This document shows, piece by piece, positions 23,640-31,826 of a DNA stretch of 64,000 bases (positions are counted from its first letter, which is position 1; every line of letters starts with the position of its first letter). This DNA is from a virus. The notes below the pieces were generated by a model. It was not told the DNA's origin and searched no databases. It worked only from the letters and a program-made list of their open reading frames with translations. The stretch is taken from IMG/VR virus record IMGVR_UViG_3300025728_000145, positions 1 through 64,000 of that record. One strand, written 5' to 3'. A program made the translations under genes and the position numbers.

Positions 23640-24032
23640 ATGAAAATTATTAAATCAACGGAGCCATGGTCCGAAAAGTTTTATATCGGTGTGGTGAAGA
23701 ATAATAACGATGTAAAGAACCATGACGTATATATTGAACTGGGTGGGCATACCATTCCGGCAGGTAGAGAATCGTTCGCCGCATTCACACAGCAGGATTG
23801 TTACGAGATTGTCAAGGCCATTGCCACAGAGGCTGGAATTCTTGGACCATCGAAGAGTCTTGACGGTAACGTGAGCTTCGAAGTCAAGAAGCCTAAGCCA
23901 CCTAAGAGCAAGGAAACGCTACGCCGGGAAGAACTGATGGTGGAGTACTTCTCCAGCTTTGATGTCTCTGAAGGTGGAGAGGCCGCTATTGACCGGATCA
24001 TTGAACTAGAGAAGAAAATTGGAGAACTGTGA
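23640..24032 (+). CDS. Hypothetical protein (130 aa)
   Basis: Beta-rich first half (KFYIGVVKNN, HDVYIELGGHTIP), a middle helix, then a basic linker and helix (RREELMVEYFSSF). AAAGGAAATG start. Unknown. Confidence 0.55.
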   Translation: MKIIKSTEPWSEKFYIGVVKNNNDVKNHDVYIELGGHTIPAGRESFAAFTQQDCYEIVKAIATEAGILGPSKSLDGNVSFEVKKPKPPKSKETLRREELMVEYFSSFDVSEGGEAAIDRIIELEKKIGEL

Positions 24033-24352
24033 ACGAAAACGTTAGAGTAAGGTACAACAGTAATAACTCAGGCGGTGGCTGGTGGTTGAAGGATGCGGAC
24101 TGGTTCGCTCTGGAAGAGGCTGGCTGGACCATTGTGTGGGCCAAGGATCGTCAAGGATGGAATGGCAAGTCACTGGCTGATGAGGACGGACGCTGGCTCG
24201 GGGCACTTGCTACAGGGGCCTATCGTGATGGGCTACCTGAGGAACTGGCGATTGCCGAATGGGAGTACGTCACAGGAGAAAACGCTGAGGCTGAAGGGTG
24301 TCCGTGCTGTGGAAGACCGCACTCCTTCTGGGAGGAAGAGGCTGTAGGGTAA
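24029..24352 (+). CDS. Conserved phage protein (RYNSNNSGGGWWL family)
   Basis: 107 residues, GTG start. VRYNSNNSGGGWWLKDADW, ALEEAGWTIVWA, RWLGALATGA and the end GCPCCGRPHSF match a family I recall from actinophages and mycobacteriophages. The last motif is a zinc-type site. Role unknown. Confidence 0.72.
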   Translation: MNENVRVRYNSNNSGGGWWLKDADWFALEEAGWTIVWAKDRQGWNGKSLADEDGRWLGALATGAYRDGLPEELAIAEWEYVTGENAEAEGCPCCGRPHSFWEEEAVG

Positions 24353-24356
24353 GAAA

Positions 24357-24389
24357 TTGACTAGTGGACTGAAGTCTGCTAGTCTTTTC
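24357..24389 (+). promoter_or_regulatory. Hairpin whose arms are the -35 and -10 boxes
   Basis: TTGACT (24357-24362), 17 bases, TAGTCT (24380-24385). GACTAG (24359-24364) pairs with CTAGTC (24379-24384) and is followed by TTTTCTTT, so the two promoter boxes pair with each other to form a terminator. Confidence 0.8.
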
Positions 24390-24431
24390 TTTATCGAGAA
24401 GAACTTAAGTCTAAGTAAAGGGAGAAGGAAA

Positions 24432-24641
24432 ATGACCAAGCAAGGACGTGAGTGGAGGCTCATGGAGCGTGAACTTAAGTCCGGCAATGTGCTGGCACAC
24501 CGGTTCTTCAAATCGAGCAATCAGTTCGAGCGGAGGCACAAGGGTAAGCTTGAAGAACTCAAGAGGCACCGACTGGGGTTCCTTATATGGACTGTGCGAG
24601 AGCCACGCCCATCCCTGATCCACAAGGGCGGGAAGCCGTGA
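24432..24641 (+). CDS. Basic helical protein (69 aa)
   Basis: ATG 24432 after GGGAGAAGG. Strongly basic helices (EWRLMERELKSGNVLAHRFF, FERRHKGKLEELKRHRL). Possible nucleic-acid binder; no family known. Confidence 0.55.
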   Translation: MTKQGREWRLMERELKSGNVLAHRFFKSSNQFERRHKGKLEELKRHRLGFLIWTVREPRPSLIHKGGKP

Positions 24642-25000
24642 GCCATGTAGAGAAGCTTCAGGGTCTTTTGGGGAGCGTTGCCTTCCCGGAGACACCGGAG
24701 GAACGGGACGAGGCTGAGAAGGCGATTATGGCATTCTCAGACAGCGTAGGGGAATTGCTTGCTGTCAAGCGCATTACCTATGATAAGAAGCTGGACGAAT
24801 TCAGGGCGATAGAGAAAAACCCTGAGAAAACGGACCCTTCAGATATTATTGCCCTGTTCACCAATCAAGGAGAGATGCAGGAGATAAGTACTACCATCTT
24901 GCAACTTGAGCATGTTCTGGGCATGGAAAGAGATGTGAATAGGCCGTTCGGATTCAAGATGTACATGGAGTACGCGGCTAAGAAGGAAGGGAAGCCATGA
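24638..25000 (+). CDS. Two-helix family protein (120 aa)
   Basis: GTG 24638 in a GTGA overlap. Helix 1 AIMAFSDSVGELLAVKRITY, long linker, helix 2 MQEISTTILQLEHVLGMERD, then a short extension ending AAKKEGKP. Confidence 0.58.
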   Translation: MSHVEKLQGLLGSVAFPETPEERDEAEKAIMAFSDSVGELLAVKRITYDKKLDEFRAIEKNPEKTDPSDIIALFTNQGEMQEISTTILQLEHVLGMERDVNRPFGFKMYMEYAAKKEGKP

Positions 25001-25401
25001 CCTTCAGTGAAGAAGAGCGAGATGCATTCGACAAGGAGTTGGAAGAGATGTTCAAGGACAACCGGACCCCGGAGCAGATAGCGCGCTCCGAAGGCTACAC
25101 GGCAGGGTACAAGGCTGCACAGGAGCACTACGAGCGCCGGAATGAGTACTTTGATTCTCTGACTGCAACGGGAGATTCTGAGTTGATCGAGATACTGAGG
25201 CGCAGTCATGAGAACGGTGATGTCCTGACCACAGAAGAAGCGTGCCGGGTCTGGGAAGAAATCCACATGTACATGGAAGGGCACCCTGAAGGACGTGTTC
25301 TCTTGCTTCTCAATGACCGACTGACGCGGGAGCTTGCCAAAGGCTTGCGCTGTGGAGTGTGCGGGGCTTACCAGAGTCCTGACTGTGCGAAAGGATGCTG
25401 A
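24997..25401 (+). CDS. Helical protein with C-terminal zinc knuckle
   Basis: 134 residues. Acidic helices (SEEERDAFDKELEEMF), GYTAGYKAAQEHYE, and a C-terminal RCGVCGAYQSPDCAKGC with four Cys. The 'EGY.AGY.A' segment resembles EGWDEGYDASY at 26948. Confidence 0.55.
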   Translation: MTFSEEERDAFDKELEEMFKDNRTPEQIARSEGYTAGYKAAQEHYERRNEYFDSLTATGDSELIEILRRSHENGDVLTTEEACRVWEEIHMYMEGHPEGRVLLLLNDRLTRELAKGLRCGVCGAYQSPDCAKGC

Positions 25402-25719
25402 GTGTTGAAAAAATTTAAGCTGGTGGCTGTTGCTCTGTCCCTGCTGCTGGCACTGGCGGCATGTGGGTGGTCGGGAACTGGCGTGGTTGTGGGTAAGACC
25501 AAGACAGATGCCTACACTTATGTCTCATTCATTTGCAGTGCCTACGATTCCAAAGGTTTCTGTACTGTCCAAGTACCAATCACCAACTACGTCCCTGATT
25601 ATTACTACCTTCAAGTCAACGCGGACGACGATGGTAAAGTCCACGATGTTAGTGTAAACTACGAGTACTGGGTTGCCGCAAAGAACGGTGACAAGTTCGA
25701 CAACAGGAAGAAGGAGTAA
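25402..25719 (+). CDS. Lipoprotein
   Basis: 105 residues, GTG start overlapping the upstream TGA region. Basic start MLKKFK, hydrophobic core, lipobox LAAC (Cys21). Mature part GTGVVVGKTKTDAYTYVSF with paired Cys (FICSAYDSKGFCTV) and YYYLQVN fits a small actinophage lipoprotein family. Confidence 0.68.
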   Translation: MLKKFKLVAVALSLLLALAACGWSGTGVVVGKTKTDAYTYVSFICSAYDSKGFCTVQVPITNYVPDYYYLQVNADDDGKVHDVSVNYEYWVAAKNGDKFDNRKKE

Positions 25720-26054
25720 TGAGCGCATACGAGCATCTGAAGAACAGCGTCAAGTATCAAGAGGAAGCAGGGAGCAAGGAGTTTCATTACTCCACCAAGG
25801 CTTTGAGCAACGCCATAAGTGAGATTGACAACAGGCTTAGGCAGATGGATGAGTTGAAGAAGATTCTTTCAAATGTTCCTCTTCAGGTCGGGGATGTGGT
25901 ACATGAGGTCGGTTACCCTGACGAGAAGGGTGATGTCGTTGACATTGACAATGTGGTAGGATACGCTTACTACACAGTCATGATTCGTCAACGGGGACGG
26001 GCCATCGGATACTACCGGGATGAACTGGAACTCATGGAAAGGCCGGAGGCATAA
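25719..26054 (+). CDS. Coiled coil plus KOW-like protein
   Basis: 111 residues. Helix pair (LSNAISEIDNRLRQMDELKK) then LQVGDVVHEVGYPDEKGDVV and YYTVMIRQRGRAIGYY, a KOW-like barrel. Here the helix comes first, the reverse of 19677. Confidence 0.6.
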   Translation: MSAYEHLKNSVKYQEEAGSKEFHYSTKALSNAISEIDNRLRQMDELKKILSNVPLQVGDVVHEVGYPDEKGDVVDIDNVVGYAYYTVMIRQRGRAIGYYRDELELMERPEA

Positions 26055-26272
26055 TGGATTTGTCAAAGGGAGGTTGGGCGTTCCCCAACTTCAATTCGAA
26101 CTCAAAGGCACACTTCTTCCCTGATCCAGCTATCCTCACCCCAAGCCTTTGCGGTCGATGGGGTCACGTGGGACAGCCTTTTCAGGGAGATGCGTTCTCT
26201 AGTGAATCAAAGGACGACTGCAAGGCATGTCGGAAGAAAGTCAACGACTATGTACGGGTGGAAAGGCCATGA
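26054..26272 (+). CDS. Small zinc protein (DDCKACRRK-like)
   Basis: 72 residues. KAHFFPDPAILTPSLCGRWG and the end KDDCKACRKKV match small actinophage proteins with a 'SLCG' and a 'DDCKAC' motif. Probably metal-binding. Confidence 0.6.
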   Translation: MDLSKGGWAFPNFNSNSKAHFFPDPAILTPSLCGRWGHVGQPFQGDAFSSESKDDCKACRKKVNDYVRVERP

Positions 26273-26535
26273 AACTGAAGAAGATACCCACGACATGGCG
26301 GGGAATCCAGAACACGGAGGACACGACTGAAGGTGACATGCAGGACTTCCTTGATGGTACGGACTGGGTGTGTGACGGGAAGTACGAGTGGTCTGGTACC
26401 TTTGAACTGTATCGATCTGGTGACCTCAAATACATTACCCTGAAGAGGGATCACTGGTTTGTTGTCTCATCCAAAGGTAAAGTAAAGACCATGGACCCTT
26501 GGGAGTTCGGAGAGAAATTCGAGGTGGACGAATGA
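26269..26535 (+). CDS. Hypothetical beta-rich protein (88 aa)
   Basis: ATG 26269 overlaps the upstream stop. TDWVCDGKYEWSGTFELYRS, LKYITLKRDHWFVVSSKGK: mainly strands, Trp-rich. May be a distant YRI-type relative but lacks the clear helix. Confidence 0.52.
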   Translation: MKLKKIPTTWRGIQNTEDTTEGDMQDFLDGTDWVCDGKYEWSGTFELYRSGDLKYITLKRDHWFVVSSKGKVKTMDPWEFGEKFEVDE

Positions 26536-26651
26536 TCAAGAAGGATGATCTTCTAGACCTTGTGGTGTGGCTGTGCTCAGCGAGAGATGACTTGGCACGG
26601 CGCAAAGGGATTGGTCCAGACTTTATTGTAGGTACACGGGATCTTCCCTAA
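26532..26651 (+). CDS. Mini protein (39 aa)
   Basis: ATGA overlap. One helix (KKDDLLDLVVWLCSARDDLA) and a short basic-to-neutral end. Supported only by coupling and position. Confidence 0.4.
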   Translation: MIKKDDLLDLVVWLCSARDDLARRKGIGPDFIVGTRDLP

Positions 26652-26654
26652 GAA

Positions 26655-26687
26655 TTGACTAGTAGGTGGAAACCTGCTAGTCTTTTC
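26655..26687 (+). promoter_or_regulatory. Hairpin whose arms are the -35 and -10 boxes
   Basis: TTGACT (26655-26660), 17 bases, TAGTCT (26678-26683). Stem GACTAGTAGGT (26657-26667) / ACCTGCTAGTC (26672-26682), one G-U pair, loop GGAA, then TTTT. Same design as 24357. Confidence 0.85.
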
Positions 26688-26725
26688 TATGTCAAGGGAA
26701 ATCATAGACTAACTAAGGAGTGGAC

Positions 26726-26947
26726 ATGAGAATCGATCTTCGTAAAATCAAAAAGCCCAAGGGATACACGGACCTGAAGCAGACCCTATCGGTTGATCTT
26801 CCGGGTGGAGACCTGATCTACGTACAAGAGGGTCAAGTAATTTTTGCCGGGATACCGGGAGAGTACGTGGGAATTGAAGAGTGGAAGGTAGAAGCCTTTG
26901 TAGAACTCTGGATGGAACGTCGTAGGGCTGAGCAGGAGGGGAAGTAA
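26726..26947 (+). CDS. Small beta-alpha protein (73 aa)
   Basis: ATG 26726, 5 nt after AAGGAG. LSVDLPGGDLIYVQEGQVIFAG followed by a helix (VEAFVELWMERRRAEQ). The order resembles the protein at 29559 (IHFEEDTTVTVMDGEVIFYIG), likely a paralog. Confidence 0.55.
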   Translation: MRIDLRKIKKPKGYTDLKQTLSVDLPGGDLIYVQEGQVIFAGIPGEYVGIEEWKVEAFVELWMERRRAEQEGK

Positions 26948-27232
26948 ATGGCACACAAAGCAGCAAAAGGATGGTCTTGCGCTGAACCGGAATGCAGGAG
27001 TTTCAGTGGAGTTGGCCCATGTCAATTCCCCACAGGAGACTTCACGGTTTCCATGAAGCAGAGTGAGCTTGACGCTCTGATCGCTGAGAAGGTGAAGGAA
27101 GAGCGGAACAAGCTCTACACTCGTAAAGACATGGACTTCATCTACGAAGTGGGCAAGCGTGAAGGTTGGGACGAAGGCTACGATGCCTCTTACCAAGGAA
27201 AACAACGCCACAGCCCCTACAAACAATACTAA
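26948..27232 (+). CDS. Hypothetical protein with N-terminal Cys pair
   Basis: 94 residues starting directly after its neighbour. WSCAEPECRSFSGVGPC then a helix (SELDALIAEKVKEERNKLYT) and EGWDEGYDASYQGKQ. Unknown. Confidence 0.55.
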   Translation: MAHKAAKGWSCAEPECRSFSGVGPCQFPTGDFTVSMKQSELDALIAEKVKEERNKLYTRKDMDFIYEVGKREGWDEGYDASYQGKQRHSPYKQY

Positions 27233-27244
27233 GGAGACCTACCC

Positions 27245-27481
27245 GTGGAAGAGCTAGAGCGCCTTAAGAAGATCGAACAACGTCTTCTCGAAAGCCTGAA
27301 GATCAAGAGGGAAGATCACGATGAGATGTTTGGAGTACTCCAGCGCATGTCAACGGAAGACTACAATGGTGAGGCAGGTAGGGACATGAGATACTACCTG
27401 ACCCAGAACACGGTTGAGGTCACCAACTTGGCCTACTATCTGGACTTCGACTTGGAGAACAGCATCGGATTCAAACACTAA
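27245..27481 (+). CDS. Two-helix family protein
   Basis: 78 residues, GTG start after AAGGAGAC. Helix 1 LERLKKIEQRLLESLKIKRE, helix 2 MRYYLTQNTVEVTNLAYYLD. Lacks the final L.G signature, so a looser member. Confidence 0.55.
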   Translation: MEELERLKKIEQRLLESLKIKREDHDEMFGVLQRMSTEDYNGEAGRDMRYYLTQNTVEVTNLAYYLDFDLENSIGFKH

Positions 27482-27490
27482 GGAGAAGCA

Positions 27491-27934
27491 ATGACACTCA
27501 AAGTAAAGGTACGACAGACCATCGAATTCATCGTGGAGGTTGATGATAGTGATCCTTTCGAGGTGGAGAGGTTTCACGAGGAACTGAAGAACGGGGAAGT
27601 TGACACCAGTCACTATGGTGCTAGCGGGAACTTCGATGTCCTCCTAACGGAGGTACTGGAAGAAGAGCACCAAACCAACTACGTAATCGGGATGGATAAG
27701 GAACGGGAACTCTACCTGTTGCAAGCTGACGGCGTGGATGTCTTCGCCAACCGAAGCCACAACGAGGTGGTACGTGAATGGGGACGGCGAACAAACAACG
27801 AGGTGACTTTCACTACGGACGCTGCCGAGTCTTGGAACAGGAACAACAGTGTATGGTTCGACTACGGAGACCCGGACAGGTCTTGGGACTTGCTCAAGGC
27901 ACGTCAGGACAAGAAGGAGGCTGAGGATGGATAA
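27491..27934 (+). CDS. Hypothetical protein (147 aa)
   Basis: AAGGAG start. Strands LKVKVRQTIEFIVEVDD, a helix, then NYVIGMDKERELYLLQADGV and a C-terminal helix. Unknown. Confidence 0.55.
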   Translation: MTLKVKVRQTIEFIVEVDDSDPFEVERFHEELKNGEVDTSHYGASGNFDVLLTEVLEEEHQTNYVIGMDKERELYLLQADGVDVFANRSHNEVVREWGRRTNNEVTFTTDAAESWNRNNSVWFDYGDPDRSWDLLKARQDKKEAEDG

Positions 27935-28232
27935 GGATACTGCTGTGAAGCTCTGGGAGGACACTGTAGGTGACTCCGGTGCTGCCCCGACAGACGAAGA
28001 GCTTCTGGACTATGCGAGAGCCGTAGAGAGTACTGGAACAGTCTCGGATGCATCCCGGATTGTGAAGGAAGTCCAAGAGTTGGCTGCAAGTAAGAGGGAG
28101 GATGCTGAATGCCTGTGGAGACTGATCAGGATTGAGGCCGGAACTCCCTTGGCCGAAGACCTGAAGAAACTGGCACGGAGTCTGGATGACGCGGCCCTTG
28201 AACTGGAAGACATTCTGAAGGGGGAAGGATGA
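27927..28232 (+). CDS. Two-helix family protein (101 aa)
   Basis: ATG 27927 overlaps the upstream stop. Helix DASRIVKEVQELAASKREDA and final helix LARSLDDAALELEDILKGEG show the family ending. Confidence 0.6.
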   Translation: MDKDTAVKLWEDTVGDSGAAPTDEELLDYARAVESTGTVSDASRIVKEVQELAASKREDAECLWRLIRIEAGTPLAEDLKKLARSLDDAALELEDILKGEG

Positions 28233-28540
28233 GTTGTAAAGCTAGCCACGACAACGCCCGTGAAGGAACCTGCCATCTTGTGGAAGGACACTCCGGGGAC
28301 CACCAAGCGTACGGGAGGTGGGGCATAGGGGATAAGTTCTTCTGGCCCAACGTTGACAAACTCGTGATCGTGATGGATGATGATACTGTAAAGCTTGCTG
28401 CATTGGCACTGTTCTACCGTCACGCTAAGAAAGGCGAGAAATGGGACGCGGAGTCAAAGGCAAGACAGGAAGAGATTCTGGGAGATGCACGTTGTGTTCT
28501 GGAAGCTGCTACAGGATTTGGAAAGGTGAGAGATGATTGA
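28229..28540 (+). CDS. Zinc N-terminus plus helical protein
   Basis: 103 residues. CKASHDNAREGTCHLVEGHS-DH is the C..C..GH.G.H site found in many small phage proteins; the rest is helical (LAALALFYRHAKKG, ARQEEILGDARCVLE). Confidence 0.6.
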   Translation: MSCKASHDNAREGTCHLVEGHSGDHQAYGRWGIGDKFFWPNVDKLVIVMDDDTVKLAALALFYRHAKKGEKWDAESKARQEEILGDARCVLEAATGFGKVRDD

Positions 28541-28700
28541 GTACCAGCTTAAGATAAAGTTTTTGAAACTAGGTGCCCTGTTTTTGGCAATGGTGGCTAT
28601 ATTCTGCGTTGCAGGTTCCGTCCCGTTTATTCCGGTAACCGTCTTTGTAATTGCTGCGATACTGGTTCTTAGTACAGTAGCCTTCGTTTGTTTGAATTAA
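28533..28700 (+). CDS. Two-TM mini protein (55 aa)
   Basis: ATG overlaps the upstream stop by 8 nt. Hydrophobic spans GALFLAMVAIFCVAGSV and VTVFVIAAILVLSTVAFV. Closes a tightly packed group. Confidence 0.55.
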   Translation: MIEYQLKIKFLKLGALFLAMVAIFCVAGSVPFIPVTVFVIAAILVLSTVAFVCLN

Positions 28701-28710
28701 GGAGAAAATA

Positions 28711-29076
28711 ATGACTGAATACCCAGCACAGAAGATTCGCCTGATGGTGAAAGCATACCGTGACATGCTCGAATACATCGACCGATGGGACCGGGATGAG
28801 TCCAGAAGGGCTGATGAGTTAGGCATGATTGCTGCACTGGAAGCTGCCGAGAAGTACGATGAGAATCCTGTCAAGGCCAAGGCTGACATGATCTCTATGC
28901 TTGAAGTGAAGATCCGTGACGAAGAGAAGAAGATCAAAGGTTGGCAGACCCGGATCAAGGGTGCAGTGGATACGGGTGATTATGGCTCTGCCGCGTCGTT
29001 GAAAAAGTTTATCGGCTGGGCTGAGGCGGAGATTGCCAAGTACAAGCGCGAAGTGGAGTTCATGCGTGCCGGGTAG
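28711..29076 (+). CDS. Two-helix family protein, long form
   Basis: 121 residues after AAGGAG. Helix 1 VKAYRDMLEYIDRWDRDESR, helix 2 MISMLEVKIRDEEKKIKGWQ and final WAEAEIAKYKREVEFMRAG: perhaps two hairpins in series. Confidence 0.6.
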   Translation: MTEYPAQKIRLMVKAYRDMLEYIDRWDRDESRRADELGMIAALEAAEKYDENPVKAKADMISMLEVKIRDEEKKIKGWQTRIKGAVDTGDYGSAASLKKFIGWAEAEIAKYKREVEFMRAG

Positions 29077-29248
29077 GTTCAAGATCGTCATCGGGGTAAC
29101 CCGGATCGAAGACCTTGAATCTGATGGGGACATTGTGATAGGCTATGATCATAAGCCACTACTTGAAGTGGACTGGGGCGAGACCACCGACGAAATGTTG
29201 GAAGAAGCTCTAGAGGGATTACTTGATGAGATAAGGAGAAGGAAATGA
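29066..29248 (+). CDS. Small beta-alpha protein (60 aa)
   Basis: GTG 29066 overlapping the upstream gene. FKIVIGVTRIEDLESDGDIV, HKPLLEVDWG and a final helix (EMLEEALEGLLDEIRRRK). Unknown. Confidence 0.52.
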   Translation: MPGRFKIVIGVTRIEDLESDGDIVIGYDHKPLLEVDWGETTDEMLEEALEGLLDEIRRRK

Positions 29249-29559
29249 CTGCTGTAGAGGTTCCGAATTGGGTGGGCGCATTGAAGCGTGACGTGGAAGA
29301 GCAGAGCGGGGAGGTTGGCTCACACACGGACGGAAAGGTTCAGGTAATCATCAAAGGGGAAGCTGAGGTTGCCGCAGTGATACTGGCCCTTGAGGTGCTG
29401 GATCGTCTGAGGGATGAGAAGGAGATCCGGGAGTTCAACGTTAACCAGATTGCCAAGCAGATCAATGAAGGTCAGGGCTTCAACGAACTGAGTCAAGGAG
29501 TTCTGGAACGCTTCGGTCGTGACCTGTCCATGATCCGAGTACTGTTGGAGGGGAAGTAA
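29245..29559 (+). CDS. Two-helix family protein (104 aa)
   Basis: ATGA overlap. A helix AAVILALEVLDRLRDEKEIR, linker (NVNQIAKQINEGQGFNEL), last helix FGRDLSMIRVLLEGK. N-terminal 30 residues are extra. Confidence 0.6.
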   Translation: MTAVEVPNWVGALKRDVEEQSGEVGSHTDGKVQVIIKGEAEVAAVILALEVLDRLRDEKEIREFNVNQIAKQINEGQGFNELSQGVLERFGRDLSMIRVLLEGK

Positions 29560-29816
29560 TGATTGAAAAGTTTGTAAAGCCTGTCGAAGAACTCAACTAC
29601 CTTCCGTTGAAGGAGGACATGTCCATCCACTTTGAAGAGGACACCACCGTGACAGTGATGGACGGTGAGGTGATCTTCTACATCGGGGATACCATGATGC
29701 GGATTCCGGAGTACATCGTGTCAGAGGTCTCGTGTCGAATTGCACAGCAACGTGTGCTAGAGTTCATGAAGAAGCAGAAGATCATCAAGGACGAGAAGGA
29801 GAAAGCAGATGGCTAA
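29559..29816 (+). CDS. Small beta-alpha protein (85 aa)
   Basis: ATG overlapping TAATG. MSIHFEEDTTVTVMDGEVIF, YIGDTMMRIPEYI then a basic helix (VLEFMKKQKIIKDEKEK). Likely paralog of 26726. Confidence 0.55.
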   Translation: MIEKFVKPVEELNYLPLKEDMSIHFEEDTTVTVMDGEVIFYIGDTMMRIPEYIVSEVSCRIAQQRVLEFMKKQKIIKDEKEKADG

Positions 29817-30066
29817 GTTTGACAACGCGACTGTAACTGACATGGTTTCGCAGACCGAGACACCGGCAGCAGACTATGTGGTCTACGACTCTGAGAAAGA
29901 AATCGAGTTGATCCATGACGCCCTTGTAATTGCCCGTAGGTTGGAGAAGGCCGTTATTATCAAAACGGATTACCTCAGGACTCTGACTGACTCTGAAGTT
30001 AATGAGTCCATGTTGCACAACCTGATTCTAGAAATCAATCTCTTGAAAGGAATACTCAATGGCTAG
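29809..30066 (+). CDS. Two-helix family protein (85 aa)
   Basis: Helix 1 ELIHDALVIARRLEKAVIIK, short linker, helix 2 LHNLILEINLLKGILNG. Overlaps both neighbours by 8 nt. Good example of the family ending. Confidence 0.65.
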   Translation: MAKFDNATVTDMVSQTETPAADYVVYDSEKEIELIHDALVIARRLEKAVIIKTDYLRTLTDSEVNESMLHNLILEINLLKGILNG

Positions 30067-30346
30067 CATGATCAAGCCCTTGGACGGGGCTGAGGCGGCT
30101 CTGATAGAGGCTCAGAAGGCCGGGATTGATACGCCTGTCCGGATGACTATCGGAGAGGTTGCAGTGTCCCTGAAGGCCGTGCGTGTGCTTCGGAACATGC
30201 AATACGAGATCGAGAGTCGGGCCAAGTATGTCCGGCAGGTTGGGGAAAAGCTGGCATCCGGGGAGTTCGTCGGCGGGGGTTCACTGGAACTCATGAAAGA
30301 GTTCTCGGAAGACATCAGGATCATGAAGGAGATGCTTGATGTCTAA
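30059..30346 (+). CDS. Two-helix family protein (95 aa)
   Basis: VAVSLKAVRVLRNMQYEIES, linker with SGEFVGGGS, LMKEFSEDIRIMKEMLDV. Preceded by PVRMTIGEV, as the member at 32529 is preceded by a similar HLTEVGEVL. Confidence 0.62.
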   Translation: MASMIKPLDGAEAALIEAQKAGIDTPVRMTIGEVAVSLKAVRVLRNMQYEIESRAKYVRQVGEKLASGEFVGGGSLELMKEFSEDIRIMKEMLDV

Positions 30347-30863
30347 CTACAAAGTAGAGATGCGCTCGAAGAGGGCGCAGATCTCCGCGACCGACTGGAT
30401 GGAATGGTCTGACTGGTATCTCGTATTTGAATTCCTCAAACTGGAAGCTGCGTCATCCTACATCGAGACTCAACAGAACTCAGACCTGTACAGTTCCGTA
30501 GAACGTGAATACCGTATTGTCATGCGGGACGGGAGTATCTTCACGCCTAAGCCTCTAAAGAAGAAGAGCGCGGAAGAGAAGATTCGTGCTATCGTATCTG
30601 GTGGAAACCGTTCGCACATGCTGGACCTGACGTTTGTCGAGATGCAAGAGATTGTGGCTGCTCTGGATGCGAAGCTCAGGATGGAAGAACAACTCCGTGA
30701 AATGACTGAAGCAAAGAAGCGCACTGTCCGGATGTACGGCGACCTGATAAAGTCTTCGGATGATCCTACCCGGATTGCACGCCTTGACGGAAAGATGCTG
30801 GCCTATACACGAGTAACAGAACAATTGGAGGCAATCCGTAATGGGGAAGACTGGACAGCCTAG
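30339..30863 (+). CDS. Fusion of YRI-type and two-helix domains
   Basis: 174 residues from ATG 30339. Residues 1-65 are a YRI-type domain (SNYKVEMRSKRA, WSDWYLVFEFLKLEAASSYI, REYRIVMRDG). Residues 80-174 are a two-helix hairpin (IVAALDAKLRMEEQLREMTE ... YTRVTEQLEAIRNGEDW). Both halves occur as separate genes nearby. Confidence 0.65.
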   Translation: MSNYKVEMRSKRAQISATDWMEWSDWYLVFEFLKLEAASSYIETQQNSDLYSSVEREYRIVMRDGSIFTPKPLKKKSAEEKIRAIVSGGNRSHMLDLTFVEMQEIVAALDAKLRMEEQLREMTEAKKRTVRMYGDLIKSSDDPTRIARLDGKMLAYTRVTEQLEAIRNGEDWTA

Positions 30864-31122
30864 CATTTACGGTAAGCTCAAAGCGGCAACGTCGATGGCA
30901 TTGGAAGTGAAGCTGTCGTGTCAGGAGGCCATGGAAGCTAGGATCGCCTTTGAGACAGTGGAGCGGTTGAAGACGAAGCTGGAAGAGACGAAGACACAAA
31001 TAGCTCAGAACCAGCACGACTATGAGTTTGACTCCAGTGACGACGTAAAGATTGATCTCAGGGAAGAGCTAATGATTCTGGAGGACATTAAGGATACACT
31101 GGAAGGGGTACTGGGTGGCTGA
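30841..31122 (+). CDS. Two-helix family protein (93 aa)
   Basis: Overlaps the upstream gene by 23 nt. Helices ARIAFETVERLKTKLEETKT and REELMILEDIKDTLEGVLGG joined by a YEFDSSDD linker. Confidence 0.63.
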   Translation: MGKTGQPSIYGKLKAATSMALEVKLSCQEAMEARIAFETVERLKTKLEETKTQIAQNQHDYEFDSSDDVKIDLREELMILEDIKDTLEGVLGG

Positions 31123-31315
31123 GGTTTTGGAAGTCGTATTGCGTCTGGAGAAGAGGATCAAAGAACTTCACGAAGAGATTGGTGAACGTGAAGAGCAGTG
31201 GGCTGTATATGACTCCGAAGGAAAGGCAGAGAGCGCCTACTACTGCCGGAAAAGTATTGACGAAGCCCACGGATTGCTGTGGGAACTGGAAAGGATTCTG
31301 AATGGAACAGCCTGA
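31115..31315 (+). CDS. Two-helix family protein (66 aa)
   Basis: GTG start in the previous gene's end. VLEVVLRLEKRIKELHEEIG, linker YDSEGKAESAYY, IDEAHGLLWELERILNG. The minimal version of the fold. Confidence 0.65.
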   Translation: MAEVLEVVLRLEKRIKELHEEIGEREEQWAVYDSEGKAESAYYCRKSIDEAHGLLWELERILNGTA

Positions 31316-31826
31316 CTTGAACGACAAGACCGATGAGGAACTGATTGCCGAGGTGCAGCGCCGTCTTCCGGGCCTGTGGAATGTGGGTGTGCTGGCTGCA
31401 CGAGACATGGAATACTGGGACGAAGAGTTGGCGAAAGGAAATATCGGTTCCTTCACCTACGGGTCTGCCACGTCTGACTCGTACAGTGAATGGGACAGGG
31501 GAGGTTACCTTCACTCTTGGCTCTCAAAGTACTCCCGTGAACTGGAAGAGGGAGTGGAGGGTGTGCGGGAGAAGCTTGTTGAAAAACTTGAAGAGATGGA
31601 TAAACTAACTGAGTCTGGATGCAGATTCAATCCTGTGGTAGAGTATCGACTACAGGCTAAATACTTGGATGGGGAATGGGGAGGCGAGATGGTAAATAAG
31701 GAAACGTTTCCGACTGTCGAAGCTGCCGAAGAACAAATCAAGGTAGAGCAAGAGTTCGATAAGAAGAATCTGGTCACTGGGTTTGAGTACCGGGTGATCC
31801 CTAGCCATGGAGGGTACGATGGGTGA
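31302..31826 (+). CDS. Helical domain fused to YRI-type domain
   Basis: 174 residues. A helical first part (TDEELIAEVQRRLPGLWNV...) with a Ser/Tyr-rich middle, then VVEYRLQAKYLDGEWGGEM, FPTVEAAEEQIKVEQEF and GFEYRVIPSHGG: a YRI domain at the C-terminus, the opposite order to 30339. Confidence 0.62.
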   Translation: MEQPDLNDKTDEELIAEVQRRLPGLWNVGVLAARDMEYWDEELAKGNIGSFTYGSATSDSYSEWDRGGYLHSWLSKYSRELEEGVEGVREKLVEKLEEMDKLTESGCRFNPVVEYRLQAKYLDGEWGGEMVNKETFPTVEAAEEQIKVEQEFDKKNLVTGFEYRVIPSHGGYDG

